Shown piece by piece: positions 22,160 through 31,127 of a DNA stretch of 39,072 nt. Location: contig DAIRGS010000027.1 in the NCBI GenBank assembly GCA_036794395.1, positions 1 through 39,072 of the forward strand, written 5' to 3'. This stretch comes from DASXMX01 sp036794395. Lineage in GTDB: Bacteria > Planctomycetota > Phycisphaerae > Tepidisphaerales > Tepidisphaeraceae. Made by a program: the position numbers and the translations under genes. A model generated the notes under the pieces. The model was not told the origin of the DNA and ran no database searches. It worked only from the letters and a program-made list of their open reading frames with translations. Each line of letters starts with the position of its first letter. The first letter of the stretch is position 1.

Positions 22160-22777
22160 CTATTCGAGCGGCGGAAGCTTGCCTAGCTTACGCTGTAGCG
22201 ATCGACGATGAAGGCCCAGCTTCCGGGCGGCCAGGGATATGTTCCCGTTGCAGTCGTGAAGAATCCGTTGGATGTGCTCCCACTCCACGCGCGCCAGGGA
22301 TGGAATGCCGTCAACGGACGGGGCATCTGGGGCCTTGTTAAAGGCTGCGAGAATCTGGTCGGCGTCCAGTGGCTTGGTCAGGTAATTCACCGCTCCCCGT
22401 CGCACTGCTTCCACCGCCGTGGCAATGCTTCCGTAGCCGGTTAGAACCACAACCTGTACACCGGGACATTTCGCAGTGAGTTCAGGGACCAGATCCAAAC
22501 CCGATAAGCCTGGCATCTTTAGATCCACGATCGCTGCCTGCGGGCGGAATTGACCGGCAATCTCGAGGGCTTGCCGTGCGTCGCCGGCGCCTTGTGCTTC
22601 CAGCCCGCGGGTTTGAAGGGCCTTAACCAGGCGTGTGCGGAACGCTTCGTTGTCATCGACAACCAGGAATCGCTTGAGGAGTCTGGTAGGGCTCGCGACG
22701 GGTGGCGACGTTGGCAGCGCCGACGCAGGTGGCGGCAGCACTGCCGGCGGAAGGGGATTCGGATTGGGGACGGCCAT
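22160..22777 (-). CDS. regA: RegA/PrrA/ActR-type redox response regulator
   Basis: A 205-residue regulator. Residues 35-150 are a receiver domain with the acidic pair DD at 41-42, phospho-acceptor D85 in IVDLKMPG, Thr in LTGYGS and Lys in YLTKPLD. The C terminus (about 162-205) is the Fis-type HTH of the RegA family, with RVEWEHIQRILHDC and GLHRRSLQRKLGK. In proteobacteria this regulator controls photosynthesis, respiration and nitrogen fixation by redox state. A Pro/Ala-rich extension of about 30 residues precedes the receiver and is unusual. The start overlaps the kinase stop by one base. Confidence 0.92.
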   Translation of the reverse strand: MAVPNPNPLPPAVLPPPASALPTSPPVASPTRLLKRFLVVDDNEAFRTRLVKALQTRGLEAQGAGDARQALEIAGQFRPQAAIVDLKMPGLSGLDLVPELTAKCPGVQVVVLTGYGSIATAVEAVRRGAVNYLTKPLDADQILAAFNKAPDAPSVDGIPSLARVEWEHIQRILHDCNGNISLAARKLGLHRRSLQRKLGKLPPLE

Positions 22778-24078
22778 CAGTGCACCTTCGTTGGCTCCCC
22801 ATTCTGACCAACCGGCGGAATTAGCTCAAGCACGCACGTTGTTCCAACGCCCGGTTTGGAGTCAATGGAAAACGTCGCTCCGCACTGCTGCGCAACCAGC
22901 CGGACCAGAAACAAGCCCAGCCCCATACCCCGGCCCGGTTCCTTGGTCGTGAAAAAAGGCTCGCCCGCCCGTCGCAGCATTTCCTCAGACATCCCTGACC
23001 CGGTGTCACTGACCTCAAACCGCACGTGGCCTTCATGCTGGTCCACTCGCAAGGTGACCGCGGCACCGGATGAAGATGCGTCAAACGCGTTCCGCAGCAA
23101 AACGAGCAGGGCCTGTTCAATAGCACGTGGGGGGGCCGGAACGGCATCTACCTGCGGATCGTGAAGAATCTTCAGCCGGCCCAACTCCTGCTCGTTGAGG
23201 CTGTCGCGAAGCCCTTGCTCCAGCAGCGAGAATGAGATGACGCTTGGATGAGACGCCTCCTCTCCGATATCCACGCGCATTCGCGAAAGAATCGTGCGGC
23301 ATCGTTCTACTTCCCGCCGGATCAATCGCGCATCGTCCAGCACGGATTGAGCGTCGGTGGCCGCGTTGCAGCTCACTTCCAGCTCGCGAGCCACAACAGC
23401 GATCGTGCCCAGTGGCGTGTTCAGTTCGTGGGCTGCGCCGGCGGCCAGCGTGGTGAGCGCCGCCAATTGCTCGCTCCGCCCCGCACGCTCGCGTACCGTC
23501 GCCAGCTCAAGCTCGCGCTGACGCAGCGATCGGATGACCCTTCCAATAAAGGTAGTGGTCAGAACCGATACCAGAACCAACCCCGACCAATTCCCCATGG
23601 CTCGAACGCGCGGGTTGAGCCCCATTTCCATATGCCACCGCAGCAACATGGCATAACAAGCCGCCACGGTCGCGACAACGACCCACGTCCATCCCGCACG
23701 AAGCACGATGACGGCCATCGCCACATGAATCAGGTAAAGCGAGGCGAATGGATTGTCCGGCCCGCCGGTCAGATACAACAAGATCGTCAGCAATAAAACA
23801 TCGAGCAGAAGCGTTGCCTGGACCAGCCACGCCGGCGGCTTGCCCAAAGCGGGCAGTACCGCCAGCACCGCATTCGAAACCGCCGTCACGAGAATCACCG
23901 CGATAATGGGTCCGAGCGGAAGTCGAAGCCGAAGAACGCCCATGGCCAGCACCGTCGCGGCAAGCTGCCCGATGACCGCCAGCCACCTCAACCGGGTCAG
24001 CGCCGCCAGAACAATCTGCGGCTCATTCACCGCGGAAACAAACGCCGCGAAACTCGGCCGCCGGGAAACTTCGATCAT
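22777..24078 (-). CDS. regB: RegB/PrrB/ActS-type redox sensor histidine kinase
   Basis: A 433-residue membrane kinase. Five to six transmembrane segments fill residues 28-178. The quinone-binding GGPDNPF motif is at 105-111. The H-box is AAGAAHELNTP with phospho-accepting H217. The redox-box region keeps Cys260 in REVERCRTIL, matching the redox-active cysteine of RegB. ATPase motifs are N in LLRNAFDAS, DTGSGM, and GMGLGLFL. These features together support redox sensing rather than a generic kinase. It is coupled to the response regulator gene by a one-base TGATG overlap. No Shine-Dalgarno is visible before the ATG. Confidence 0.93.
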   Translation of the reverse strand: MIEVSRRPSFAAFVSAVNEPQIVLAALTRLRWLAVIGQLAATVLAMGVLRLRLPLGPIIAVILVTAVSNAVLAVLPALGKPPAWLVQATLLLDVLLLTILLYLTGGPDNPFASLYLIHVAMAVIVLRAGWTWVVVATVAACYAMLLRWHMEMGLNPRVRAMGNWSGLVLVSVLTTTFIGRVIRSLRQRELELATVRERAGRSEQLAALTTLAAGAAHELNTPLGTIAVVARELEVSCNAATDAQSVLDDARLIRREVERCRTILSRMRVDIGEEASHPSVISFSLLEQGLRDSLNEQELGRLKILHDPQVDAVPAPPRAIEQALLVLLRNAFDASSSGAAVTLRVDQHEGHVRFEVSDTGSGMSEEMLRRAGEPFFTTKEPGRGMGLGLFLVRLVAQQCGATFSIDSKPGVGTTCVLELIPPVGQNGEPTKVH

Positions 24079-24165
24079 GGGAGATTTATTTTAGTCTGAA
24101 TTCGAGAGGATTTTGCAATTTCTCCTCGGTTTCCGCGTGGTCGGCACAATGCCATGAAGCCGCCA

Positions 24166-24230
24166 AATCTCATCTCAAATCTCAAATCTCAAATTTGAAA
24201 TTTGACTTTGAAATTTGAAATTTGAAATTA
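24166..24230. repeat. Heptamer tandem repeat AAATCTC / AAATTTG
   Basis: Seven-base units AAATCTC (imperfect, three to four copies) pass into AAATTTG units (four copies, one broken by ACTTTG). It lies between the kinase start and the membrane-anchored protein stop. It is AT-rich, unlike the surroundings. Same unit length as the ACTGACC array at 16864-16933. Confidence 0.8.
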
Positions 24231-24256
24231 GGACCGAAGTCTGCCGTCTCAAATAA

Positions 24257-24904
24257 TCACCGCGGTAAGCGGTTCGCCGGTACCCCGAATTCGACTGATG
24301 TACGAAATCCGCCGCTGGACGCCGTATACGACAGGGCCAGCGAGTGTTTCGCCAGGGGCGCAAGGGCTTGCGCAGCGACATCCAGGACCAACACATTCAC
24401 CGGCGGCCGCACAAAACCCATCATGACCAGCTCGCGCCGGGCATCTGGCGGAATAGCAATCACTTTCACGCTTGTAACGTGCGCGCTTCCTGGCGCGCCA
24501 TCGATAGTCACCGCGAAAAGATCCGCGCGAGGCTCGACCGTTCCGTTCCAGAGCAAAAGCGTGAGATGCGAAGGATCGCCGACCGTCACTCCCAAAAGTT
24601 GAAGGCGGTGATCTTCCGAAATCACCGGTTCCCATTGCGGTCCCGGCGGTTTGGCAGAGGCAACCGGCGCCGGCGCGGTCAGCGATTGAACCCAGGCCTG
24701 CGTGCGATCGGGCACGATCCATTTTATTCCAGCGGGGGCCGGCGGGGGCACCATGTATGGGAGGCGATTCAATATCGGATCGGGCTGGTCAAGGCGATGT
24801 GCCGTCGGATCGAGCTTTTTCTTGAATAAAATCACAGCGCCCGGAAGCGCCACCACAATAAATGCGGCAAGGAACAGAAGATTCAACCGATTTTCACGTC
24901 GCAT
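24257..24904 (-). CDS. Membrane-anchored protein of unknown function
   Basis: A 215-residue protein with one N-terminal transmembrane helix (about 8-26: LLFLAAFIVVALPGAVILF) after a short basic start, so the rest should lie outside the cytoplasm. A Pro-rich linker (about 35-95) precedes a beta-rich domain with LQLLGVTVGD, LTLLLWNGT, LFAVTIDG, and VNVLVLDVAA. I recognise no family. It stands 178 bp from the RegB kinase gene on the same strand, separated by the heptamer repeat, and could be transcribed upstream of it. Confidence 0.7.
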   Translation of the reverse strand: MRRENRLNLLFLAAFIVVALPGAVILFKKKLDPTAHRLDQPDPILNRLPYMVPPPAPAGIKWIVPDRTQAWVQSLTAPAPVASAKPPGPQWEPVISEDHRLQLLGVTVGDPSHLTLLLWNGTVEPRADLFAVTIDGAPGSAHVTSVKVIAIPPDARRELVMMGFVRPPVNVLVLDVAAQALAPLAKHSLALSYTASSGGFRTSVEFGVPANRLPR

Positions 24905-25042
24905 GTTGGCTCAACTCATTCGCGTAAGTCACGTTACACCCGCGCCGTCCATTGTAGAAGTCCGCGTTTTTCAGAAGTCTTCGCAAGCGTCCGATCTGAG
25001 AGCGACTACGTTTCATCACAATGCTGATTTCGGTTGCAAAAG

Positions 25043-25079
25043 AATACGACCCCGGTCCTGAAAGAACCGGGGTCGTATT
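25043..25079 (-). terminator. Rho-independent-like terminator of glnN
   Basis: A perfect 14-bp stem, AATACGACCCCGGT (25043-25056) with ACCGGGGTCGTATT (25066-25079), and a 9-base loop. On the minus strand it is followed by CTTTTG. It lies 24 bp past the glnN stop. The stem also opens with T/A-rich pairs on both sides, so it could work in both directions. Confidence 0.8.
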
Positions 25080-25103
25080 GACAGCAAATAGCAGTCTTCG
25101 AAC

Positions 25104-27287
25104 TTACCGGATGAATAGCATTTCACGGTACGTCGGAAGCGGCCACAGGTCGTCGGCAACTACGCCTTCGAGCTTGTCGCCCTGCTTGCGGAGTTCCACC
25201 ATCGCGGGGATGACGGTGTCGCGCATGTTCTTCGCGTGAGCGAAGGCATCGCCTTCGGCATGATGAGCGCTTGCCTTCTCGAGGGCCGCGGTGGTCTTCT
25301 GGAAGTCGCTGATGTTAGCCGTGAGGCTCTTGAGAAGATCCGCCTGGGAGGCGTTGTCGACCCCGGCAGCCTTGGTCGACACGACGGTCTGGGCAACCTC
25401 GCCCTGATAACGCAACGCGGCCGGCAGAATAATGGTCTTGGCCATGTAGGTCATGGTCAGAGCTTCAATGTTCACGGTCTTTACATAGTTCTCAGCAAGG
25501 ATCGCATACCGGCTCTGAAGCTCGCGCTCGGTGTACACCTTGTACTTGGCGAGCAACTCAACGACTTCCTTCTTGTTGATCACCGGCAGGCAGTCCACCG
25601 TGTTCTTCAAGTTGGGCAGACCACGCTTTTCGGCTTCCTTGTGCCACTCTTCAGTGTAGTTATCGCCGTTAAAGATGACCTTCTTGGAGTCCTTGATAAT
25701 GCTCGGCAATAGCTCCTGGATCGCCTTGTTCAGATCCTTGCCGCCGGCCACCGACTTCTCGAGGCTGGTCGCGATGAAGTCGAGCGACTCGGCAACGATC
25801 GCGTTCAGAATCGTGTTCGGCCCGGCGATGTTGGCGCTTGAGCCAACGGCGCGGAATTCGAACTTATTGCCGGTAAAGGCGAACGGACTGGTACGGTTGC
25901 GGTCTCCAGCTTCCTTCGGAATCGTGGGAAGGACCGAGACGCCCGTCTCGAACATGCCGCCCTGCTTGCTCGACTTGGCCCCGCCTTTTTCGATCTGCTC
26001 GATGATGTCATTGAGCTGATCGCCAAGGAAGATCGAGATGATCGCGGGGGGAGCTTCGTTTGCGCCCAGGCGATGGTCGTTATGAGCCGAAGCGATGGAG
26101 AGACGAAGAATGTCGGCGTATTTGCTCACGGCGCGGATGACCGCCGATGTGAAGACCAGGAACTGAGCATTGTCGTGGGGGTTGTCGCCGGGGTTGAGAA
26201 GATTCTCACCCGTATCCGTGGCCATCGACCAGTTGTTGTGCTTGCCCGATCCGTTAATGCCGGCAAACGGCTTTTCGTGCAGCAGCGCAACCAGCCCGTA
26301 TTTCTCGGCGACGCTGCGAAGCGTCTGCATGATGAGGTTCTGGTGATCGGTGGCAAGGTTGCTGTTTTCGAACAGCGGAGCGATTTCATATTGGCTGGGC
26401 GCGACCTCGTTGTGACGGGTCTTCACCGGGACGCCGAGCCTGGAGAGTTCGACCTCTGCGTCGGCCATGCAGGCCAGCACGCGTTCGGGGATGACGCCGA
26501 AGTATTGATCTTCCAATTCCTGGCCCTTGGGCGGCTTGGCGCCGAACAGGGTGCGTCCGGTGGAAATCAGGTCGGGGCGGGCCAGGTAGAAGTTCTTATC
26601 GATCAGGAAGTATTCCTGCTCGGCGCCGACGGTGGTGAAGACCTTGTGGACGTCCTTGCCGAAGAGCTTGAGGATGCGGATGGCCTGGGTGGAAAGGGCG
26701 GCCATGGAGCGAAGGAGCGGGGTTTTCTTGTCGAGTGCTTCGCCGGTCCAGCTGAGGAAGGCCGTCGGGATGACGAGCGTTGAACCATTGGCGTGATCGA
26801 GGACGTAGGCCGGGCTGGTCGGGTCCCAGGCGGTATAGCCGCGTGCTTCGAAGGTGGCGCGCAGGCCGCCCGAGGGGAAGCTCGATGCATCCGGCTCACC
26901 CTTGATCAATTCACGTCCGGAAAACTCAGTGAGAGTCGATCCGGTATCGGTGGGACTCAGGAAGCTGTCATGCTTCTCGGCGGTGAGGCCGGTCATGGGT
27001 TGGAACAGGTGCGTGAAATGCGTCGCGCCCTTCTCGATGGCCCAATCCTTCATTGCCGTGGCGACTGAATCGGCGATCATCGGATCGAGCGGAGCGCCCT
27101 GGCGGATCGTCTTCTGAAGCGCCTTGAAGATCGGCTTGGGAAGCCGCTGACGTTGTACTTCTTCGTTGAAGACAGCTTCGCCGAAGAGGTCTTTCGCGTG
27201 CACCTTCCGGAAATCGACGTAATTGAGTTTATGACGTGTGGTGGCAATCGCCTGAATTGCCGCGAAACGGGGGTTCTCGAAACCCAT
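25104..27287 (-). CDS. glnN: Glutamine synthetase type III
   Basis: A 727-residue GSIII enzyme, which condenses glutamate and ammonia with ATP. The length is that of GSIII (about 700) and not of GSI or GSII (350-470). Landmarks are THFTHLFQPMTG, EKHDSFL, GAEQEYFLID with metal-binding Glu residues, KTRHNEVAPSQYE, NGSGKHNNWS, and FRAVGSSANIAGPN. GSIII is known from Bacteroidota, cyanobacteria and planctomycetes. AGGAA lies before the ATG. A strong terminator follows. The gene stands alone; no ammonium transporter or PII gene is adjacent. Confidence 0.96.
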   Translation of the reverse strand: MGFENPRFAAIQAIATTRHKLNYVDFRKVHAKDLFGEAVFNEEVQRQRLPKPIFKALQKTIRQGAPLDPMIADSVATAMKDWAIEKGATHFTHLFQPMTGLTAEKHDSFLSPTDTGSTLTEFSGRELIKGEPDASSFPSGGLRATFEARGYTAWDPTSPAYVLDHANGSTLVIPTAFLSWTGEALDKKTPLLRSMAALSTQAIRILKLFGKDVHKVFTTVGAEQEYFLIDKNFYLARPDLISTGRTLFGAKPPKGQELEDQYFGVIPERVLACMADAEVELSRLGVPVKTRHNEVAPSQYEIAPLFENSNLATDHQNLIMQTLRSVAEKYGLVALLHEKPFAGINGSGKHNNWSMATDTGENLLNPGDNPHDNAQFLVFTSAVIRAVSKYADILRLSIASAHNDHRLGANEAPPAIISIFLGDQLNDIIEQIEKGGAKSSKQGGMFETGVSVLPTIPKEAGDRNRTSPFAFTGNKFEFRAVGSSANIAGPNTILNAIVAESLDFIATSLEKSVAGGKDLNKAIQELLPSIIKDSKKVIFNGDNYTEEWHKEAEKRGLPNLKNTVDCLPVINKKEVVELLAKYKVYTERELQSRYAILAENYVKTVNIEALTMTYMAKTIILPAALRYQGEVAQTVVSTKAAGVDNASQADLLKSLTANISDFQKTTAALEKASAHHAEGDAFAHAKNMRDTVIPAMVELRKQGDKLEGVVADDLWPLPTYREMLFIR

Positions 27288-27565
27288 GACTTCCTGGCTC
27301 CTGTCTTAAAAGAAGAATGAAAGGCGCACCGCATCTGTTCAGTAATTAGCGTGAATCAGATTTTCAGTGCCATAGTGAGAGCGGTTTGGTTGGGGAAGGA
27401 ATATAAAGGCGCGTCGGCATGGCTGCAAGAGAATAGCGAAAATTTCGACAATGTCATTGCGCTGAAACAGTGCCTTCAAAGCTTAATCAATTATTCAACA
27501 GGATGTTATCGATTGAGCGGCGACCGGCGCGATCGCGGCGACTGCCTATTAACTGGTCACGGATT
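27288..27565. other. Intergenic gap upstream of glnN, no feature recognised
   Basis: This 278-bp gap should hold the glnN promoter. TGGCAC occurs on the minus strand near 27389, but no GC element at the right distance makes a sigma-54 promoter. No repeat or small gene was recognised. Confidence 0.5.
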
Positions 27566-28666
27566 TCAAGCCGAGTTCCCATTTGATTGGCCTTGCCGCT
27601 CAAGATGATTGGGCGCAACTTCTGCCGCCATTCGACCAAAGATCATCCGGCCCGCACTGGTCTGTAGCTCGCGGGTGACCACAAAATCCACTTCCTGATT
27701 GAGATGTGGCTTGGCCTGCTCGACAACAACCATCGTCCCATCATTAAGGTACCCAACGCCTTGGCCGGCTTCCTCACCGAGTTTCACCACTTGCACGCGC
27801 ATCTTTTCGCCGGGGATGACAACCGGCCGCAACGCGGTCGCAAGATCATTGATGTTGATGACACCGACGCCCGTGAGCTGCGCGACTTTGTTGAGGTTGT
27901 AATCGTTGGTGAGAATTCGAGCGTTAAGGGCGCGGGCCAGTTCAACCAGTTGCTGATCCACGGCGCCCTTTTCCTGGCGCGGTGATTCGTAAAGTGTGAC
28001 GTCGGCTTTGCTGCCCTTGCGGAGCCGACCCAGGATGTCCAATCCACGGCGGCCGCGATTGCGCTTGAGCCGGTCGGCGCTATCGGCCACTGCCTGAAGT
28101 TCATCGACAACGAAATTCGGAACCACCAATTGCGTCTCGATCATGCCGGTCTCGATGATGTCCGCGATCCGGCCATCGATCAGCACGCTGGTGTCCAGCA
28201 GAATGGGCCGGGCACCTTTTGTTTCCTTGCTGAATTCGATATACGGGATGATGAAGCGGAAATCGTCTTTGGTCTGGAGGACGAAGCTGATCGAGAGGTA
28301 GCAGCACATGACGCCAACCACCATGTCGATGAACCGCTTAAGCGCCTCGCGTTGGGCATCGACCTTGAGAGCCTCGATCGCATGGGGCTGGTAATAGGTG
28401 TCCACCGCGAGGCTGACAACGAAGCTCAGGGCGTATGCGATGGCGATGCCCACTAACAAGCCGAAGAATGATCCGGCGAGGATCGCAAGCTTACGGCGTG
28501 GAGAAAACACATCGACCGCAATCAATGCCAATGCGAAGACAATCGCGGCAAGCACCACCAACGCGAACGCGGGAGCACCCGTTTCGCGGGCGGCATGGGC
28601 TACATAGAACCAACCTAACGCCGCCATCAGCAGCACGAACAGGGCGCGTAGGATGTAAAGAACCAT
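27566..28666 (-). CDS. PIN-TRAM domain membrane protein, YacL-like ribonuclease candidate
   Basis: A 366-residue protein with four hydrophobic segments in residues 2-90 and at about 113-130. A PIN nuclease domain follows (about 153-285), with acidic residues D158 in LLDTSVLIDG, E189 in VVDELQ, D237 in AVDQQL and D255 in LTNDYN. A TRAM RNA-binding domain ends it (about 290-350). This architecture matches B. subtilis YacL. It is probably a membrane-bound RNase; the target is unknown. The ATG at 28666 is chosen because GGGGAG lies eight bases upstream. Confidence 0.92.
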   Translation of the reverse strand: MVLYILRALFVLLMAALGWFYVAHAARETGAPAFALVVLAAIVFALALIAVDVFSPRRKLAILAGSFFGLLVGIAIAYALSFVVSLAVDTYYQPHAIEALKVDAQREALKRFIDMVVGVMCCYLSISFVLQTKDDFRFIIPYIEFSKETKGARPILLDTSVLIDGRIADIIETGMIETQLVVPNFVVDELQAVADSADRLKRNRGRRGLDILGRLRKGSKADVTLYESPRQEKGAVDQQLVELARALNARILTNDYNLNKVAQLTGVGVININDLATALRPVVIPGEKMRVQVVKLGEEAGQGVGYLNDGTMVVVEQAKPHLNQEVDFVVTRELQTSAGRMIFGRMAAEVAPNHLERQGQSNGNSA

Positions 28667-28779
28667 TCGCGACTCCCCGCAAAAGAGACTTGGCCTATCC
28701 CGAATATACGGGATCGAAGGAAGGTCGTCCAATCACGGTGATGACCTCAGAAACGAGGTGTGAAGGCGTTAAAGAGGAG

Positions 28780-28785
28780 TATAAT
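28780..28785 (+). promoter_or_regulatory. Consensus -10 box TATAAT before the glycosyltransferase-like gene
   Basis: A perfect TATAAT ends nine bases before the ATG at 28795, overlapping a GAGGAG that is too far for a normal Shine-Dalgarno. No clear -35. If used, the transcript would be nearly leaderless. Confidence 0.35.
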
Positions 28786-28794
28786 CGATCTGTC

Positions 28795-29571
28795 ATGAAG
28801 CTGATCGCGCTTTACAGCGTTTTTGACGGCGAAGAGTTGCTTGAAGGCTCGGTGCGGCAAATCAGGCCGCACGTGGATTTTGTTCTATGCTCGGTGCAGA
28901 CGGTTTCGTATGCGGGCGAGGTCTACGAAGGCGGGGCCGACAAGGCTTATGAGTTGAAGCGCCAGGGCTTAGTGGATGAAGTGGTCGTCTATACCCCCCA
29001 GCCCGCTGAACGCCCACAGATGGATGAACTGCGGAAGCGTTTTGGGGCGATGCAGAAAGGCTATAAGTCGGGCTTTACGCATTTCTTTCACATGGATTGT
29101 GACGAGTACTACTTGTCGGATCAGTTTAAGGCCGCCCGGGATCATCTGGATGCCAGCGACGCCGATGGGTCGGTGGCCTACATCCAGGGATATTTCAAAC
29201 GACCCGACTGGGAGCTGGATGATGTTGACCGGGCTTTTGTCCCGTTCATCCATCGATATCGCGAGGGTTTGCACTGCTGCGGCTCGAATTACCCCTATTT
29301 GTGCGATCCAACGCGTACGGTGAACGCGAAAAATATCATCGTTCTGCCGCGAGAGATGGTCCTGATGCACCATTATTCCTGGGTTCGCAATGACATTGGC
29401 CGGAAGATGAGGAATTGTTCGACAGCTGGAGCGCTGGATGACTCGCAAATCCTTGAGGACTATGAACGCGCCGAAATCGGATCGAACGTCCGCCAGCTAA
29501 AACGTCGGCTCCGCCAGGGGAAGAATTTGTTTAACATTTCGGTGGGGGCCGTGCCGGCAGTCGTGCAATGA
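28795..29571 (+). CDS. Glycosyltransferase-like protein
   Basis: A 258-residue protein. The start LIALYSVFDGEELLEGSV resembles GT2/GT92-like enzymes that begin with a nucleotide-sugar-binding strand. FFHMDCDEYY with D101-C-D103-E104 is a DxD-type metal motif. The region after it (MHHYSWVRND) could hold the catalytic His/Trp part. The ATG at 28795 is chosen because the conserved-looking sequence begins there; an upstream in-frame ATG at 28741 is possible. The stop overlaps the next ATG by four bases (ATGA at 29568-29571), though a later start there is likelier. The acceptor is unknown. Confidence 0.7.
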   Translation: MKLIALYSVFDGEELLEGSVRQIRPHVDFVLCSVQTVSYAGEVYEGGADKAYELKRQGLVDEVVVYTPQPAERPQMDELRKRFGAMQKGYKSGFTHFFHMDCDEYYLSDQFKAARDHLDASDADGSVAYIQGYFKRPDWELDDVDRAFVPFIHRYREGLHCCGSNYPYLCDPTRTVNAKNIIVLPREMVLMHHYSWVRNDIGRKMRNCSTAGALDDSQILEDYERAEIGSNVRQLKRRLRQGKNLFNISVGAVPAVVQ

Positions 29572-29588
29572 TGGTGAGGAGTTTGAGA

Positions 29589-30398
29589 ATGATGCATCGT
29601 CGATTTCGTTGGCTTGGATTTGCGCTGTTGCTGATTGGGCTGGCCACCGCTGCTTCAGGATCCCGCGACGATCACCCGACAACGTTGCCGGCCGTTGATT
29701 TCACGCAAACGTGGCTGCTGCATTTGCCCGGAATCGGAGGAGCCCGATCGCTCGACCGTCATATGACGATCGGACTGAAAGAGGGCGGCTGGGATGGGCC
29801 GATTTCTATTTACGACTGGACGGCCAACGATCCCGGAATTGACGCACTCCTTTCATACAAACGCAATCGTGAACAAGCTGAGAAGGTGGAGAAGCAGATC
29901 GAGGAAAAGCTGCGAAAGGACCCGGGGCTAAAGATCGCCGTAACCTGCCACAGCGGGGGAACTGGGATTGCCGTTTGGGCGCTTGAAGGGCTGCCCGAGG
30001 GGATGCAGATTCAGACACTTGTCCTGCTGGCATCGGCATTATCGCCGGATTACGACTTGTCCAATGCCCTGAAGCACGTGCGGGGCAAAGCGTACGTCTA
30101 TTACAGCAAAAATGATCAGGTCGTGCTCGGCGCCGGAACCCGGCTCTTTGGAACAATCGACGGTGTGAAGACTAACGCGGCAGGACTCATCGGATTCAAA
30201 AAGCCCGACTCGGCTGACGAAAAATCGTATGCGAAATTGGTCCAGATACCTTACGACGACGGCTGGATCGCGTTTCAGAATATCGGCAACCACGTGGGGT
30301 GCATGTCTCAACCGTTTGCCGAGAAGATTTTATCGCCGATGCTGATCGATGAGACGGCAATCGCTCAGGGGAAGAGCCGCTCGGTTGATGCCCATTAG
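29589..30398 (+). CDS. Secreted alpha/beta-hydrolase-fold protein
   Basis: A 269-residue protein with an N-terminal signal or anchor segment (RRFRWLGFALLLIGLA). An oxyanion-type HLPGIGG lies at 45-51. The likely triad is S122 in CHSGGTG, D176 in YYSKNDQ and H235 in IGNHVGC. The nucleophile elbow is H-S-G-G, not the usual GxSxG. The start at 29589 is chosen because AGGAG (29577-29581) lies seven bases upstream; an ATG at 29568 overlaps the previous stop. It is on the same strand as, and adjacent to, the glycosyltransferase-like gene, suggesting co-expression. Substrate unknown. Confidence 0.75.
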   Translation: MMHRRFRWLGFALLLIGLATAASGSRDDHPTTLPAVDFTQTWLLHLPGIGGARSLDRHMTIGLKEGGWDGPISIYDWTANDPGIDALLSYKRNREQAEKVEKQIEEKLRKDPGLKIAVTCHSGGTGIAVWALEGLPEGMQIQTLVLLASALSPDYDLSNALKHVRGKAYVYYSKNDQVVLGAGTRLFGTIDGVKTNAAGLIGFKKPDSADEKSYAKLVQIPYDDGWIAFQNIGNHVGCMSQPFAEKILSPMLIDETAIAQGKSRSVDAH

Positions 30399-30409
30399 TG
30401 CGGTGGACG

Positions 30410-30443
30410 AATGGTTTGAACTTCACAATGGTTTGAACTTCAT
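30410..30443. repeat. Tandem 17-bp duplication at convergent gene ends
   Basis: AATGGTTTGAACTTCAC (30410-30426) is followed directly by AATGGTTTGAACTTCAT (30427-30443). The second copy includes the stop codon of the membrane protein gene. Confidence 0.8.
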
Positions 30444-31105
30444 ACCGGCGGATTTGCGCTGCGCCGCACTGTGATCGCGAATCCGATCGTGGCAATCGCG
30501 CCATGAACCAGTATGGCCGGCATAATGCTGCGGGGTAAATGATAAGGAATATCCTGGTTCAGGATCGTGAGCCGTTGATATGCCAGAGGGGCGCGGTCCC
30601 ATGCACCCAGATGCTGGAGGACCCCATTGATGGCGAGCAGGGGGTGGGCGACGACCAGCTCGTTGACCCGCGACTGGTTGAGCCCATGGCTGAGCCACAC
30701 AGGCCATGTCAGCCAAAAGAGTGCGACGACCACCACGACCGCCGCGGCAAGGGAGGTGGGGATTGGCAGGCGGCTCAGCGCCGATGCCGCGCCTGCTAAG
30801 GCCAAAAAAAACGCGAAGCAAATCAACAGGCATCGCATCCACTCGACAGCCGTGACATCGCAAAAGAGCAGTGCAACTGCCCAACAGACGCCAACGCCCA
30901 GACCGGCCGCAAGCGGGGAGTTCCAGCGTGCAGCCGGCGGTTCCATCAATGTAAGAAATGGAACATATAGAGCGCCGAGCATCACGGCGCCAAAGAACAG
31001 CGCCAAGCCGGGGCCGGTACTCCACGCACACCACGAGGTAGCCCCAATCGCGAAGAGAAACGGGGCGACCGCGGGTTTGAGCCATCGGCTTGCAAGCGCG
31101 CTCAT
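30440..31105 (-). CDS. Polytopic membrane protein of unknown function
   Basis: A 221-residue protein with about six to seven hydrophobic segments, including LFFGAVMLGALYVPFLTL, VGVCWAVALLFC, LAAAVVVVVALFWLTWPVWL and a C-terminal segment. Its YVPFLTLMEPP and LSHGL motifs occur in no family I can name. It is 22 bp from the YdjY-like gene on the same strand and is the last gene of the eight-gene run. Confidence 0.75.
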   Translation of the reverse strand: MSALASRWLKPAVAPFLFAIGATSWCAWSTGPGLALFFGAVMLGALYVPFLTLMEPPAARWNSPLAAGLGVGVCWAVALLFCDVTAVEWMRCLLICFAFFLALAGAASALSRLPIPTSLAAAVVVVVALFWLTWPVWLSHGLNQSRVNELVVAHPLLAINGVLQHLGAWDRAPLAYQRLTILNQDIPYHLPRSIMPAILVHGAIATIGFAITVRRSANPPV

Positions 31106-31127
31106 GAGATAAACCGTCCGCGATCAA

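Noticed and set aside
27380..27400. TGGCAC on the minus strand upstream of glnN as a sigma-54 promoter
   Set aside because: The -12 GC element is absent at the required distance, so it does not fit the sigma-54 consensus.
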